Source of the DNA: Kiritimatiellia bacterium
Lineage (GTDB): Bacteria; Verrucomicrobiota; Kiritimatiellia; UBA8416; JABMPJ01
Assembly (NCBI GenBank): GCA_016783675.1
Contig: JADHWE010000007.1
Span: 1-60,677, forward strand
Direction of reading: 5' to 3'
Length of the DNA: 60,677 bases
Numbering within the stretch: the stretch's first letter is position 1; every line of letters begins with the position of its first letter. The notes beneath the pieces are model-generated. The model was not told the DNA's origin. It did no database searches and worked only from the letters and a program-made list of their open reading frames with translations. The position numbers and the translations under genes are program-made. Shown here one piece after another: positions 17,737-26,770 of the stretch.

Positions 17737-19767
17737 CTACTCTTCGCTCTTCTCTTTCTCGGCCTCGGCGACGACTTTCTGGGTTACGTTGGCAGGGACC
17801 ACTTCGTAGCGGCAGAAATCCATCTCGAACGAGCCCTGGCCGGCGGTCATGCTGCGCAGCTCGGCGGCATAGCGGAACAGTTCCGCCTTCGGCACCTCGG
17901 CGGTCAGGACCTGCATGCCTTCATCCGCTTCCATGCCCATGATGCGGCCGCGCTTGTGGTTGAGGTCGCCGTTGATATCGCCCAGCGCGTGGTCCGGGAT
18001 CGTAATCTTGACGGTCATGATCGGCTCGAGCAACACGGGCTTGGCTGCGGCCATGGCTTCGCGCAGCGCGCGTGAGCCGGCGATCTTGAAGGCGACTTCG
18101 GAGGAGTCGACATCGTGGTACGACCCGTCATAGAGCGTGGCTTTTACCTTGGTAACCGGATACCCGGCCACGGAGCCGGAGGTCATGCCGTCGACCAAGC
18201 CCTTTTGGACCCCCGGGATGAAGTTTCCGGGAATCACACCGCCGACGATTGCATTGACGAACGCATCCTCATCGCCTTCGGGCAGGGGTTCGACACGCAG
18301 GTAGACCTCGCCGTACTGGCCGCGTCCGCCGGACTGCTTCTTGTGCTTATAGTGGCCTTCGCCCATGGCGGTGACCGTCTCCATGTAGGGCACTTTGGGC
18401 GTGCTCAAGCTAACGGAGACGTTGCTGCGGCTCTTCATCATGCCGACCGCAACGTCGATGTGCACATCGCCCAGGCCCTGCAGCACGACTTCGTGGGTCT
18501 GCGCATTGCGGTCGACATGCAGGGTGGGGTCTTCCTCGCAGACGCGAGTCAGGGCCAGTCCGATCTTGTCTTCGTCGGCCTGCGTCAGGGCTTCGACCGC
18601 CTGGAACATGACCGGCTTCGGGAATCGGATCGCATCCATCACCGTGGTGCCGCCCGCGGCGCAGAGCGTATCGCCCACGTGCGTGTTCTTCAGCTTGGGA
18701 ATCGCGACGATGTCGCCCGGGGTGGCCTCGGAAACAGCCTCCTGCTTCTTGCCGTTGATCCGCAGCATGTTGCCCATGCGCTCCTTGTGCTCGCGCGAGG
18801 TGTTCTGCAGTTCGCAGTCGCCTTTGAGCGTTCCGCCCAGAACGCGCACGAAATTGAGCTGACCGACAAACGGGTCGTTGACCGAGCGCCAGACGAACCC
18901 GGTGAAGGGGGCATCCTCGGCCGTATTGACGACGTTGCCTTCCTTGTCCTTGATCTCGCGGTCGAGCGGCGAGCGGAAAAGGCGGCAGATGCCGTCCAGC
19001 AGCTCGGTGACGCCGATGTCCTTGAGGGGCATGGCCACGAAGATGGGGCAGAGGCCGCCGGAGTCGACCGCCACGTGGAGCCCCGCCGCGATCTCGTCGG
19101 GGGAGAGGTCTTCGCCGCCGAGGAACTTCTCGATCAGGGTGTCATCCGTCTCAGCCGCCAGTTCGACCAGCGCGCCCTTGGCTTCTTCAACCTGGGCGGC
19201 CATGTCATCCGGCACGTTCTGTGCGGCGAGCACGTCGACCACGGACGAGGCGTCGTCGGCGGGCAGAACCACCGGCACGCAGCCGTTACCGAAGGTCGAC
19301 TGGATCTCGCCGATCACCTTATCGAAGTTGGCGTTGTCACGGTCGAGGCCGGTTACCACGAATCCGCGGGCCAGCCCGGCGCGCTTGGCGTGTTTCCAGA
19401 CCTGGCGGGTGCCGACCTGGACGCCGGAGACCGCGTCAACCGCGATCAGGGCCGTGCCGGTGGCGCGGCAGGCGGAAATGACCTGGCCGTAGAAATCCAT
19501 GTAGCCCGGGGTGTCCACGAACGTCAGGGCGCGCTGCTTGCCGTTCGTTGCCTTGTAGGGCGCGGCGAAGGGCTTGGAGACAATTGTGATCTTGCGCCCT
19601 TTCTCCTCTTCTGTGAAATCGGCCATGCTGGAGCCGTTGTCGACCAGGCCTAACCGGTCATTCAATCCCAGCTTGAAGAGCAGCGCGTCCACGAGCGTCG
19701 TCTTGCCGCTCCCTGTGTGCCCCATGACAGCAAAAGTCCTCGCATCAGCCACCGGAATATTTTCCAT
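17737..19767 (-). CDS. EF-G-like translation GTPase (FusA2 type)
   Basis: A 676-aa five-domain translational GTPase. G1 is GHTGSGKTT instead of the AHVDAGKTT of canonical EF-G, G3 is VDTPGYMDF, and the NKxD guanine-specificity motif is replaced by TGLDRDN. The C-terminal half has EF-G domains III-V (MKSRSNVSVSLSTPKVPYME, GQGSFEMDFCRYE). These changes mark the EF-G-like/FusA2 paralogue group rather than housekeeping FusA. The precise role, translocation under stress or ribosome recycling, is not known from sequence. Confidence 0.88.
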   Translation of the reverse strand: MENIPVADARTFAVMGHTGSGKTTLVDALLFKLGLNDRLGLVDNGSSMADFTEEEKGRKITIVSKPFAAPYKATNGKQRALTFVDTPGYMDFYGQVISACRATGTALIAVDAVSGVQVGTRQVWKHAKRAGLARGFVVTGLDRDNANFDKVIGEIQSTFGNGCVPVVLPADDASSVVDVLAAQNVPDDMAAQVEEAKGALVELAAETDDTLIEKFLGGEDLSPDEIAAGLHVAVDSGGLCPIFVAMPLKDIGVTELLDGICRLFRSPLDREIKDKEGNVVNTAEDAPFTGFVWRSVNDPFVGQLNFVRVLGGTLKGDCELQNTSREHKERMGNMLRINGKKQEAVSEATPGDIVAIPKLKNTHVGDTLCAAGGTTVMDAIRFPKPVMFQAVEALTQADEDKIGLALTRVCEEDPTLHVDRNAQTHEVVLQGLGDVHIDVAVGMMKSRSNVSVSLSTPKVPYMETVTAMGEGHYKHKKQSGGRGQYGEVYLRVEPLPEGDEDAFVNAIVGGVIPGNFIPGVQKGLVDGMTSGSVAGYPVTKVKATLYDGSYHDVDSSEVAFKIAGSRALREAMAAAKPVLLEPIMTVKITIPDHALGDINGDLNHKRGRIMGMEADEGMQVLTAEVPKAELFRYAAELRSMTAGQGSFEMDFCRYEVVPANVTQKVVAEAEKEKSEE

Positions 19768-19871
19768 GATCCCCGTCCCTGTTTCTGGTTGTTAAACGAC
19801 GAAAAGGGCGGATTATGGCACGCAGAAACAAGTTTTGCAATAACTGACCTTGCTGCCGCGTTTACATATTA

Positions 19872-19892
19872 GAGGGGACACTGCGTCCTCTC
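19872..19892. repeat. Single hairpin of the GAC-5nt-GTC type
   Basis: GAGGGGAC-actgc-GTCCTCTC: 8-bp stem with one G-T wobble and a 5-nt loop, the same layout as the twin hairpins at 3740-3832 and 26800-26859. It lies 22 bases before the DUF1549 gene and could also act in its leader. Confidence 0.5.
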
Positions 19893-19913
19893 CTGGAGTA
19901 TATTGATTGTCCG

Positions 19914-21449
19914 ATGAAACCGCTCTGTAGCCCATCCGTAGTTGCCTGCTTGCTGGCCCTGCTCCAGGGGGTTGTGTCGGCCAATGAAATCGACCGGCTC
20001 GTGCTTCAGAAGTTGGATGCGGACGGCATGTCGTGCTCCCCGCGCTGTTCCGACGAGGTCTTCGTACGCCGTGTCTACCTGGACATGATCGGAACGGTGC
20101 CGCGAATCTACGAGGTACGCGCGTTCCTGGCCAGCGAGAACCCCCGCAAGCGAGCCCAGTTGATCGAGAAACTTTTTGCGCGCGAGGAGTTTGGCGACTA
20201 CTGGGGGATGAAGTGGTGTGACATACTGCGGGTCAAGGCCGAGTTTCCCAGCAAGCTCTGGCCCAATGCGGTGCAGGCCTACCAGCGCTGGTTAACGGAT
20301 GCCGTTCGCGACAACATGCCCTATGACCAATTCGCCCATGCGCTTCTGACGGCGTCGGGCAGCAACTTCAGGGATCCTCCTGTCAACTTCTACCGCGCCA
20401 TGCCCGAACGCAAGCCGGCGGCCCTGGCCACGACCGTGGCGTTGACCTTTATGGGGGAGCGGGCTGACAAGTGGCCAAAAGCGCGCCGGGACGGCATGAC
20501 CGCGTTTTTCACGCGCCTCGGCTACAAGGGCACGGCGGAGTGGAAAGAAGAGGTCCTGTTCTTCGATCTGCCGCGCGCGCTGGAAGAAGGCGCGCCCAAG
20601 GGGGCTGTGTTCCCCGATGGGACCCCCGTGAAGCTGAGTGCGGACCAGGATCCGCGCGACGTGTTTGCGGAGTGGCTGACCACGCCGGACAATCCCTATT
20701 TCGCCCGTAACATCGTGAATCGTATCTGGGCATGGCTGATCGGGCGCGGCATCATCCATGAACCGGACGACATCCGCCCGGGCAATCCCCCCTCGCACCC
20801 GGAACTGCTCAGATGGCTGGAGACGGATCTCGTGACCCACAACTACGACCTGCGCCACATCTACCGCCTGATCCTGAACTCCGAGACCTACCAGCGTTCG
20901 TGCGAGCACAACGAGAGCAATGCCGCCGATGAGCGCGGCTTCTCCCACTACCTCGTGCGTCGCCTTGAAGCCGAGGTGTTGATCGATGCCATCAACCAGA
21001 TCACCGGCAGCACCGAGAGCTACACGAGCGAAATTCCCGAGCCATTTACGTTCATTCCTCCCCGGCATCGCGCCATAACGCTGGGGGACGGCAGCATCAC
21101 GAGTCCGTTCCTGGACATGTTCGGCCGCCCCCCGCGCGACACCGGGATGGAGTCGGAGCGTAATAACGACCCGACCGATACGCAGCGCCTGCATCTGCTG
21201 AACTCGACCCATGTTCAGCTGAAGATCCAGCGGAGCCGGGTCCTGCGTGAACTGCCCAAGCGGGTCAAGTGGCGACCGGCGGCTGTCATCGACCTGTTCT
21301 ACCTGGCCCTGCTCTCACGCCATCCTTCTGAGGCCGAGAGAAAAACGGCACTGGCTTACGGCGCGTCGGGAGTGGTGAAGAAGCACGAAGCGTATCAGGA
21401 TCTGGCGTGGGCACTGCTGAACAGCAAGGAGTTTCTCTACAGGCATTAG
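19914..21449 (+). CDS. Secreted DUF1549/DUF1553 domain protein
   Basis: A 511-aa exported protein typical of PVC bacteria. A signal peptide (ACLLALLQGVVSA) is followed directly by DUF1549 (NEIDRLVLQKLDADG, RRVYLDMIGTVPRIYEVRAFL). The DUF1553 region follows (NPYFARNIVNRIWAWLIGRG, HPELLRWLETDLV, IYRLILNSETYQRS). It lacks the cytochrome-like PSCyt1 domain that many longer family members have. Its partner, a DUF1501 protein, follows at once. The function of the pair is not established. Confidence 0.88.
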   Translation: MKPLCSPSVVACLLALLQGVVSANEIDRLVLQKLDADGMSCSPRCSDEVFVRRVYLDMIGTVPRIYEVRAFLASENPRKRAQLIEKLFAREEFGDYWGMKWCDILRVKAEFPSKLWPNAVQAYQRWLTDAVRDNMPYDQFAHALLTASGSNFRDPPVNFYRAMPERKPAALATTVALTFMGERADKWPKARRDGMTAFFTRLGYKGTAEWKEEVLFFDLPRALEEGAPKGAVFPDGTPVKLSADQDPRDVFAEWLTTPDNPYFARNIVNRIWAWLIGRGIIHEPDDIRPGNPPSHPELLRWLETDLVTHNYDLRHIYRLILNSETYQRSCEHNESNAADERGFSHYLVRRLEAEVLIDAINQITGSTESYTSEIPEPFTFIPPRHRAITLGDGSITSPFLDMFGRPPRDTGMESERNNDPTDTQRLHLLNSTHVQLKIQRSRVLRELPKRVKWRPAAVIDLFYLALLSRHPSEAERKTALAYGASGVVKKHEAYQDLAWALLNSKEFLYRH

Positions 21450-21459
21450 CTGAACCTAT

Positions 21460-21487
21460 GGAGGGCGAGCGTCCTCGCGAGCCGAGG
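21460..21487. repeat. REP-like palindrome, family 1, degenerate half copy
   Basis: GGAGGGCGAGCGTCCTCGCG continuing to GAGCCGAGG resembles the right arm of the REP-like family (AGGGCGAGC and GCGAGCCG boxes). It is located between the DUF1549 and DUF1501 genes. Confidence 0.5.
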
Positions 21488-21524
21488 CTTACCTGATCGC
21501 CAGACTGCACTAGGGAGTATTGAT

Positions 21525-22847
21525 ATGACAATAACACGGCGCGATATGCTGAAGACCTCCCTGGCGGGCGCGGCCGGACTGGCCCTGTACGATCCACTGC
21601 TCGTCCGTGCGGCCGTGGCGCCACAGCCGTTGGCCAAGTCGGTCATCCAGATATGGATGTGGGGCGGCCCGGCCCACCTCGATACGTTTGATCCCAAGCC
21701 GGGCGCCGGCTATGACTACTATGGTGCATACGACAAGCCCATCGCGACGAACGTGGATGGTATTCAGATTGGCCAGATGCTCCCCAAAATGGCCAAGCAG
21801 GCCGATAAGTACTCGATTCTGCGCGGCATGACCCATGGCGTGAACGGTCACGAAACGGCTTCCTACCTGGTGCAGACCGGGCACCAGTCGGGCGACGGCA
21901 TGGTCTACCCGTCCGTTGGCGGCGTGGTGTCCTACTTCAAGGGCTACAACGCGGGTTACGAGGGGTTGATTCCGCCCTACATCGTGCTGACCAAGCCGCA
22001 GGGCCGCTTCTCGGAGGCCGGTTTCCTCGGGACGCGCTACAAGCCGTTCGCGACGGGAGGCAATCCCTCCAAGGATCCCTTTGTGGTGGAAGGCGTGGTT
22101 GCCCAGGGGATCACGCGCAAGCGCCAGGAGAGCCGGCGTGCGTTGCTGAGCGACCTGGATACGTTGGGACGCCGGATGAAAGGCAATGCCGCTTTCGCGG
22201 CCTCGGACCGCTGCCAGGAACAGGCCTATGACCTGATCCTGGGTGATGCCGGCAAGGTGTTCGATCTCACCGAGGAGCCCGACGGTGTGCGCGACCGCTA
22301 TGGCCGGCACGAGTTCGGTCAGTCCTGCCTGTTGGCGCGGCGCCTGGTGGAGCAGGGCGTGCCGTACGTCACGATCAACTACCGCGGATGGGATACGCAC
22401 AAGCAGCACTTCCAGAGCATGCAGCGCATGCTGCCGCAGCTCGACAGCGGTTTGGCGACGCTGTTTGCGGACCTGTCCGATCGCGGTCTGCTCGACTCCA
22501 CGATCGTCTGGTGGGGCGGCGAGTTCGGTCGCACACCGAAAATCCAGTGGGACCCGCCCTGGAACGGCGGTCGCGGCCATTTCGGTAAAGCTTTCTCATC
22601 GGTCGTGGGCGGTGGCGGCTTCGAGGGCGGCCAGGTGCTCGGGGCGACGGATGAAAAGGGCGAGAATGTTGTGGAGCGCAAGATCTACCCGCGCGACCTG
22701 ATCGGCAGCATATACGAGCTGCTGGGCGTCGATCCCGAGGCCACGCTGCCGCATCCGCAGGGGCTGACCCTCAAGGCCATGCCGGAAGCGACCGATGGCC
22801 AGGATGCCGGCCGGCTTCACGAGATTATGAAGGGGATTCGTGCATGA
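21525..22847 (+). CDS. DUF1501 protein with Tat signal
   Basis: A 440-aa alkaline-phosphatase-superfamily-like protein exported by the Tat route. The N-terminus ITRRDMLKTSLAGAAGLAL has the twin-arginine motif. Family features include WMWGGPAHLDTFDPKPGA, HGVNGHETASYLVQTG, GWDTHKQHFQSM and WWGGEFGRTPKIQ. DUF1501 proteins are almost always encoded beside DUF1549/DUF1553 proteins, as here. The enzymatic activity is not known. The stop overlaps the start of the PPC gene (ATGA). Confidence 0.92.
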   Translation: MTITRRDMLKTSLAGAAGLALYDPLLVRAAVAPQPLAKSVIQIWMWGGPAHLDTFDPKPGAGYDYYGAYDKPIATNVDGIQIGQMLPKMAKQADKYSILRGMTHGVNGHETASYLVQTGHQSGDGMVYPSVGGVVSYFKGYNAGYEGLIPPYIVLTKPQGRFSEAGFLGTRYKPFATGGNPSKDPFVVEGVVAQGITRKRQESRRALLSDLDTLGRRMKGNAAFAASDRCQEQAYDLILGDAGKVFDLTEEPDGVRDRYGRHEFGQSCLLARRLVEQGVPYVTINYRGWDTHKQHFQSMQRMLPQLDSGLATLFADLSDRGLLDSTIVWWGGEFGRTPKIQWDPPWNGGRGHFGKAFSSVVGGGGFEGGQVLGATDEKGENVVERKIYPRDLIGSIYELLGVDPEATLPHPQGLTLKAMPEATDGQDAGRLHEIMKGIRA

Positions 22848-24937
22848 GGATGTCTCCTCCAGGATGGCTCCGAATTGCCTGCGTGCTCCTTGCACTGGGT
22901 CGTGTTGCGTACGCCGTGGATCCGCACATCGGGTATGTCTATCCCGCCGGTGCCCGGCAGGGGATGAAGGTGGACATCACGGTGGGCGGCCAGTTTCTGG
23001 AAGACACCACGGAGCCCGTCTTCACTGGTAAGGGCGTACGCGCGCGTGTGGTGGGCTACTTCAAGGAGCTTACCCCGCAGGAGATTAACCGCCTACGCAA
23101 CCGGATACAGAAGCTGGAACAGACGGTCGAGAGCAAGACTGGCGACGAGCGCACGAAGATGGAAGATCAGATGGCTGAAATCCTCGACGAGTTCGAGGCG
23201 CAGGGGTGCAACGAGAAAGGCCGCTACCTCAAGGGACGCCGGCCCGATCCAAAAAAGCAGGCCAACGCCCAGCTCCGCGAGCGAGTAACACTGCGCTGTA
23301 CCATCGGTCCGCAAGCCAAGCCTGGCGCCTACGAGCTGAGGCTCAAGACGCCCAAGGGGCTGTCCAACGCCATCGTGTTCCAGGTGGGGGAGGTGCCCGA
23401 GGTGCGCGAGACCGAACCGAACGATCGTGAGCCGGAGGAAGATCAGCAGCTCACGCTGCCTGCCGTTGTCAATGGACAGGTCATGCCGGGCGACATCGAC
23501 CAGTTTCGCATCCATGCCACGCAGGGGCAGCGCCTTGTCTGCAAAGTGGCCGCGCGAAGCCTTGTGCCCTACCTGGCTGATGCCGTCCCCGGCTGGTTCC
23601 AGGCCGCCCTGACGCTCTATGGCGCCGACGGCAAAGAGTTGGTCTTCGTGGATGATGACCACTTTGATCCGGACCCCCTGCTGATCTACGACGTACCGGT
23701 GGATGGCGACTACGTGCTCGAGATCAGGGATGCCATCTACCGCGGCCGCGAGGATTTCACCTATCGACTCACGATCGCCGATGCGCGGGCCATGAATGGG
23801 CCAATCCCCACGGCGGTACAGGGCCCGGCCCGCCAGAAAGGGGATGTCTCTGAGAAGGAACCGAACAACACGCCCGACAGCGCACAGTCCATCACGCTGC
23901 CTGCCGTGGTCCATGGCGGAATCAACCAGCCGGGTGAGTGGGATCTCTACGCCTTTGAAGGGCGCGCCGGGCAGTCCGTCGTGGTGGAGACGCGGGCTCG
24001 CCGTGACGGCTCGCCATTGGATTCGGTCCTGCAGCTGAAAGGGCCTGGCGGCAAGGTGATCGCCGTGAGCGATGACCATGTTGATCGCCGCGAGGGTCTT
24101 GTCACGCACCATGCCGATTCATACATCGTCGAGAAACTCCCTGCCGACGGACGCTACACCGTGCATCTTGGTGATATCCAGGGCAAGGGCAGCAAAGAGC
24201 ACGCCTATCGACTGCGCGTCACGCCATCCCGCCCCGGTTTCGACCTGCGCGTCACGCCTGCGACGTTGAGTGTCACGCCCGGTGGAAGTGTTCCCCTTAC
24301 CGTGCACGTGTTTCGGCGTGATGGCTTTGAGGGGCCAGTGAAGTTGGCCCTGGCGGGCGGGCCCGAAGGGGCGCGGCTTTCCGGCGGTGCTATTCCTCCC
24401 GGCCAGGAGAAGACCCATGCCACTATCACTGTGCCTTGGAAGACGCCGGAGGGAACGGCCGAGATTGCGCTGAAAGGGGAGGCCAGGATTGGCGGACACA
24501 TTGTCAGGAAGACCGCCGTACCCGCCGAGGACCGGATGCAGGCCTTCTTGTGGCGCCACCTGGTGCCTGTCGAGCAGTGGGTGCTCTCCGTTGTGCAAGG
24601 CCCCCGTATCGTCGTACAGACCGACCTTCCCGAAAGCGGCGAGCTTGAGTTGCTGGCCGGGCAAGAGACGGAGATCGTGTTGCACAACCCGGCGCGTAAA
24701 CCCATTAAACGGATGCCCCGCTGTGAGCTGTATGAGCCGCCGGACGGACTCGAGCTAGTCAAGACAGCGCAGCGCAACAACAAGAAAGAGGTCATCCTTA
24801 CCCTAAAGGTCAATTCTGAGAAGCTCAAGCCAGGCACAGAGGGCAACCTGGTTGTCACTATCCTCGCCCCCAACAAAAAAGTGAGAAAAGTACTTGGCGC
24901 CGTGCCCGCCATTCGCTTTAGAGTAGTAAGCTTATGA
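22844..24937 (+). CDS. Secreted protein with bacterial pre-peptidase C-terminal (PPC) domains
   Basis: A 697-aa exported protein with signal peptide WLRIACVLLALGRVAYA. An N-terminal Ig-like region (IGYVYPAGARQGMKVDITVGG) is followed by a charged helical insert (about residues 70-130). Two PPC-like beta-sandwich domains each begin at an E(K)EPNN/TEPNDREPE motif (residues about 190 and 340). C-terminal Ig-like domains follow. It may bind polysaccharide or protein at the envelope. It is co-translated with DUF1501 upstream and the RidA-like gene downstream (both ATGA overlaps). Confidence 0.85.
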   Translation: MRMSPPGWLRIACVLLALGRVAYAVDPHIGYVYPAGARQGMKVDITVGGQFLEDTTEPVFTGKGVRARVVGYFKELTPQEINRLRNRIQKLEQTVESKTGDERTKMEDQMAEILDEFEAQGCNEKGRYLKGRRPDPKKQANAQLRERVTLRCTIGPQAKPGAYELRLKTPKGLSNAIVFQVGEVPEVRETEPNDREPEEDQQLTLPAVVNGQVMPGDIDQFRIHATQGQRLVCKVAARSLVPYLADAVPGWFQAALTLYGADGKELVFVDDDHFDPDPLLIYDVPVDGDYVLEIRDAIYRGREDFTYRLTIADARAMNGPIPTAVQGPARQKGDVSEKEPNNTPDSAQSITLPAVVHGGINQPGEWDLYAFEGRAGQSVVVETRARRDGSPLDSVLQLKGPGGKVIAVSDDHVDRREGLVTHHADSYIVEKLPADGRYTVHLGDIQGKGSKEHAYRLRVTPSRPGFDLRVTPATLSVTPGGSVPLTVHVFRRDGFEGPVKLALAGGPEGARLSGGAIPPGQEKTHATITVPWKTPEGTAEIALKGEARIGGHIVRKTAVPAEDRMQAFLWRHLVPVEQWVLSVVQGPRIVVQTDLPESGELELLAGQETEIVLHNPARKPIKRMPRCELYEPPDGLELVKTAQRNNKKEVILTLKVNSEKLKPGTEGNLVVTILAPNKKVRKVLGAVPAIRFRVVSL

Positions 24938-26007
24938 ATCAATCCGAGATCAATCCTGACCTGGCCACGCTGAAGCTCTCCTCACACGTAGAGCACCACG
25001 TCTGCCTGCTGGCCGATGACGACGGGCATCTCCCCGTGATCAATGGCCGTTTGCCGGCCGGGCACCACAAACTGCACCAGTTTGTTTTCGGCGGCTGTCA
25101 CCACTATGATACCTCCGAACTGACCCAGGCCGGGGATGTGCCGACTACCTGGCTGCAGGGCGATGCCTGTCGCAAAGGCGAAATGCTCGCGATGCAGCTT
25201 CTGGCCATCAGCGGTGCGGATGCAGCGCCTGTCTTCCTGGACGGCAAGCCGATCGGGTCAGTCTATGGCGACGAGGATGCGCGTTACTGTTATCTCGGCG
25301 GCATCATTCCGGCCGACGTGACCGCCTCGCGGGAGGAACAGGCCCGCTCCGTGTTCGAACGCATGGGCGAGGCGTTGGAGTCGATTGGAATGAAGTCGAC
25401 CGACATCGTGCGCACCTGGCTCTACCTCGACCGCCTGCTGGATTGGTATGATCCATTCAACACGGTGCGGACGACCTGGTTCAACGAGCAGGGCATCTTT
25501 GATCACATGGTTCCGGCCAGCACGGGCATCGGCGCGGCCAACCCGTTCGGCGCGGCGCTCACGGCGGGGCTCATCGCCGTGCAGCCGCTTTCGGATGCCG
25601 CTAAGATCGAGCCCGTGGCCTCGCCACTGCAGTGCCCGGCCCTGGATTACTCCAGCTCGTTCAGTCGGGCGGTTGAAATAGGGGTGCACGATCATCGCAC
25701 GCTCTACATCTCGGGAACCGCCAGCATCGATCCCGACGGAAACAGCGTTCATCTCGGCGATGCCGAGCAGCAGGTTGACCTCACGATGCGCGTCGTCGCT
25801 GCGATCCTCGAGTCACGCGGTATGAGCTGGAACGACGCCGTCCGCGGCATCGCCTACTTCAAGAACATCACGCAGGACAAGCCGATCTACGACGCCTACT
25901 GCAAGGCCAACAACATCCCCAACTTCCCCCTCGCCATCTCCCACGCCGACGTCTGCCGCGACGACCTCCTCTTCGAGATTGAGGTCGATGCGGTGGTTGT
26001 GGGATAG
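24934..26007 (+). CDS. Tandem RidA/YjgF-like protein
   Basis: A 357-aa cytoplasmic protein with two regions of YjgF/RidA character. The C-terminal one is clear (TLYISGTASIDPDGNSVHLGDAEQQ, VVAAILESRGMSWNDAVRGIAYFK, FEIEVDAVV). The N-terminal one is divergent (ARSVFERMGEALESIGMKSTDIVRTWLYL). Chorismatases (FkbO/Hyg5) have the same two-domain layout, but I cannot confirm their active-site residues. Its place inside an operon of secreted PVC proteins is unexplained. ATGA overlap with the PPC gene. Confidence 0.7.
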   Translation: MNQSEINPDLATLKLSSHVEHHVCLLADDDGHLPVINGRLPAGHHKLHQFVFGGCHHYDTSELTQAGDVPTTWLQGDACRKGEMLAMQLLAISGADAAPVFLDGKPIGSVYGDEDARYCYLGGIIPADVTASREEQARSVFERMGEALESIGMKSTDIVRTWLYLDRLLDWYDPFNTVRTTWFNEQGIFDHMVPASTGIGAANPFGAALTAGLIAVQPLSDAAKIEPVASPLQCPALDYSSSFSRAVEIGVHDHRTLYISGTASIDPDGNSVHLGDAEQQVDLTMRVVAAILESRGMSWNDAVRGIAYFKNITQDKPIYDAYCKANNIPNFPLAISHADVCRDDLLFEIEVDAVVVG

Positions 26008-26014
26008 TGCGTCC

Positions 26015-26770
26015 ATGACGCGCGAAGCTATTGACAAGGTCGGGCTGATCATTGTGGGCGATGAGATCCTCAATGGGCGGCGGCAGGATAAGCATTTCCA
26101 CTGCACGATGGATCTGTGCGGGGAGTGGAATGCCGGACTGGCCTATACGCTCGTGCTGCCGGATGACATGGACGTGCTGGTGACGCACTTCAAGTGGGCC
26201 ATGGCGCAGCCCTGTCCCTTCTTCTCCTGTGGCGGAATTGGATCGACCCCGGACGATGTGACGCGGCAGGCCGCCGCGGCAGCCGCCGGGGTGGGACTGG
26301 AGGAGCACGCCGAAGCGCGACGCATCCTGATCGAGCGCTATGGCGATGAAGCGACCGAACCGCGCCTGCGCATGGTGACGTTCCCGGTCGGATCAACACT
26401 CGTGCCCAACCCGGTGAACCAGGTGCCCGGTTTCGGCATCGCGAACGGCTACTTCCTGCCCGGCTTCCCTTCCATGGCGGCGCCGATGATGCGCTGGATA
26501 CTGGAGACCTACTATGAGCCCGGAGCGGAACGAGCGCGCTTTACGATGGCGCTGCCCAATGCACGCGAGGCCGATCTGACCGACCTGATGGAGACGTTTG
26601 TGGCCGACTATTCTGACCTTACATTCTCCAGTCTGCCTCAACACACCGATGCCGGTCCCCGCGTGATCCTGAGCATCAGTGGTCTCCCCGAGGCGGCTGA
26701 AAGCGCCTATGCAGACCTCAAGCAACGCCTGAATGAGGTCGCCGTGACGTTCGAAGAGAACGCGTCATGA
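26015..26770 (+). CDS. CinA/MoaB-like molybdopterin-binding domain protein
   Basis: A 251-aa protein with the MoCF-biosynthesis fold. VGLIIVGDEILNGRRQD and FFSCGGIGSTPDDVTRQAAA are the two diagnostic motifs. NQVPGFGIANGYFLPGFPSMAAPMM matches the CinA N-terminal domain. The C-terminal CinA deamidase domain is absent. The true start is the ATG at 26015, just after the RidA-like stop. Its stop overlaps the next ATG (ATGA). The role may be nucleotide/pyridine-nucleotide pyrophosphatase, as in CinA, but that is inference. Confidence 0.8.
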   Translation: MTREAIDKVGLIIVGDEILNGRRQDKHFHCTMDLCGEWNAGLAYTLVLPDDMDVLVTHFKWAMAQPCPFFSCGGIGSTPDDVTRQAAAAAAGVGLEEHAEARRILIERYGDEATEPRLRMVTFPVGSTLVPNPVNQVPGFGIANGYFLPGFPSMAAPMMRWILETYYEPGAERARFTMALPNAREADLTDLMETFVADYSDLTFSSLPQHTDAGPRVILSISGLPEAAESAYADLKQRLNEVAVTFEENAS

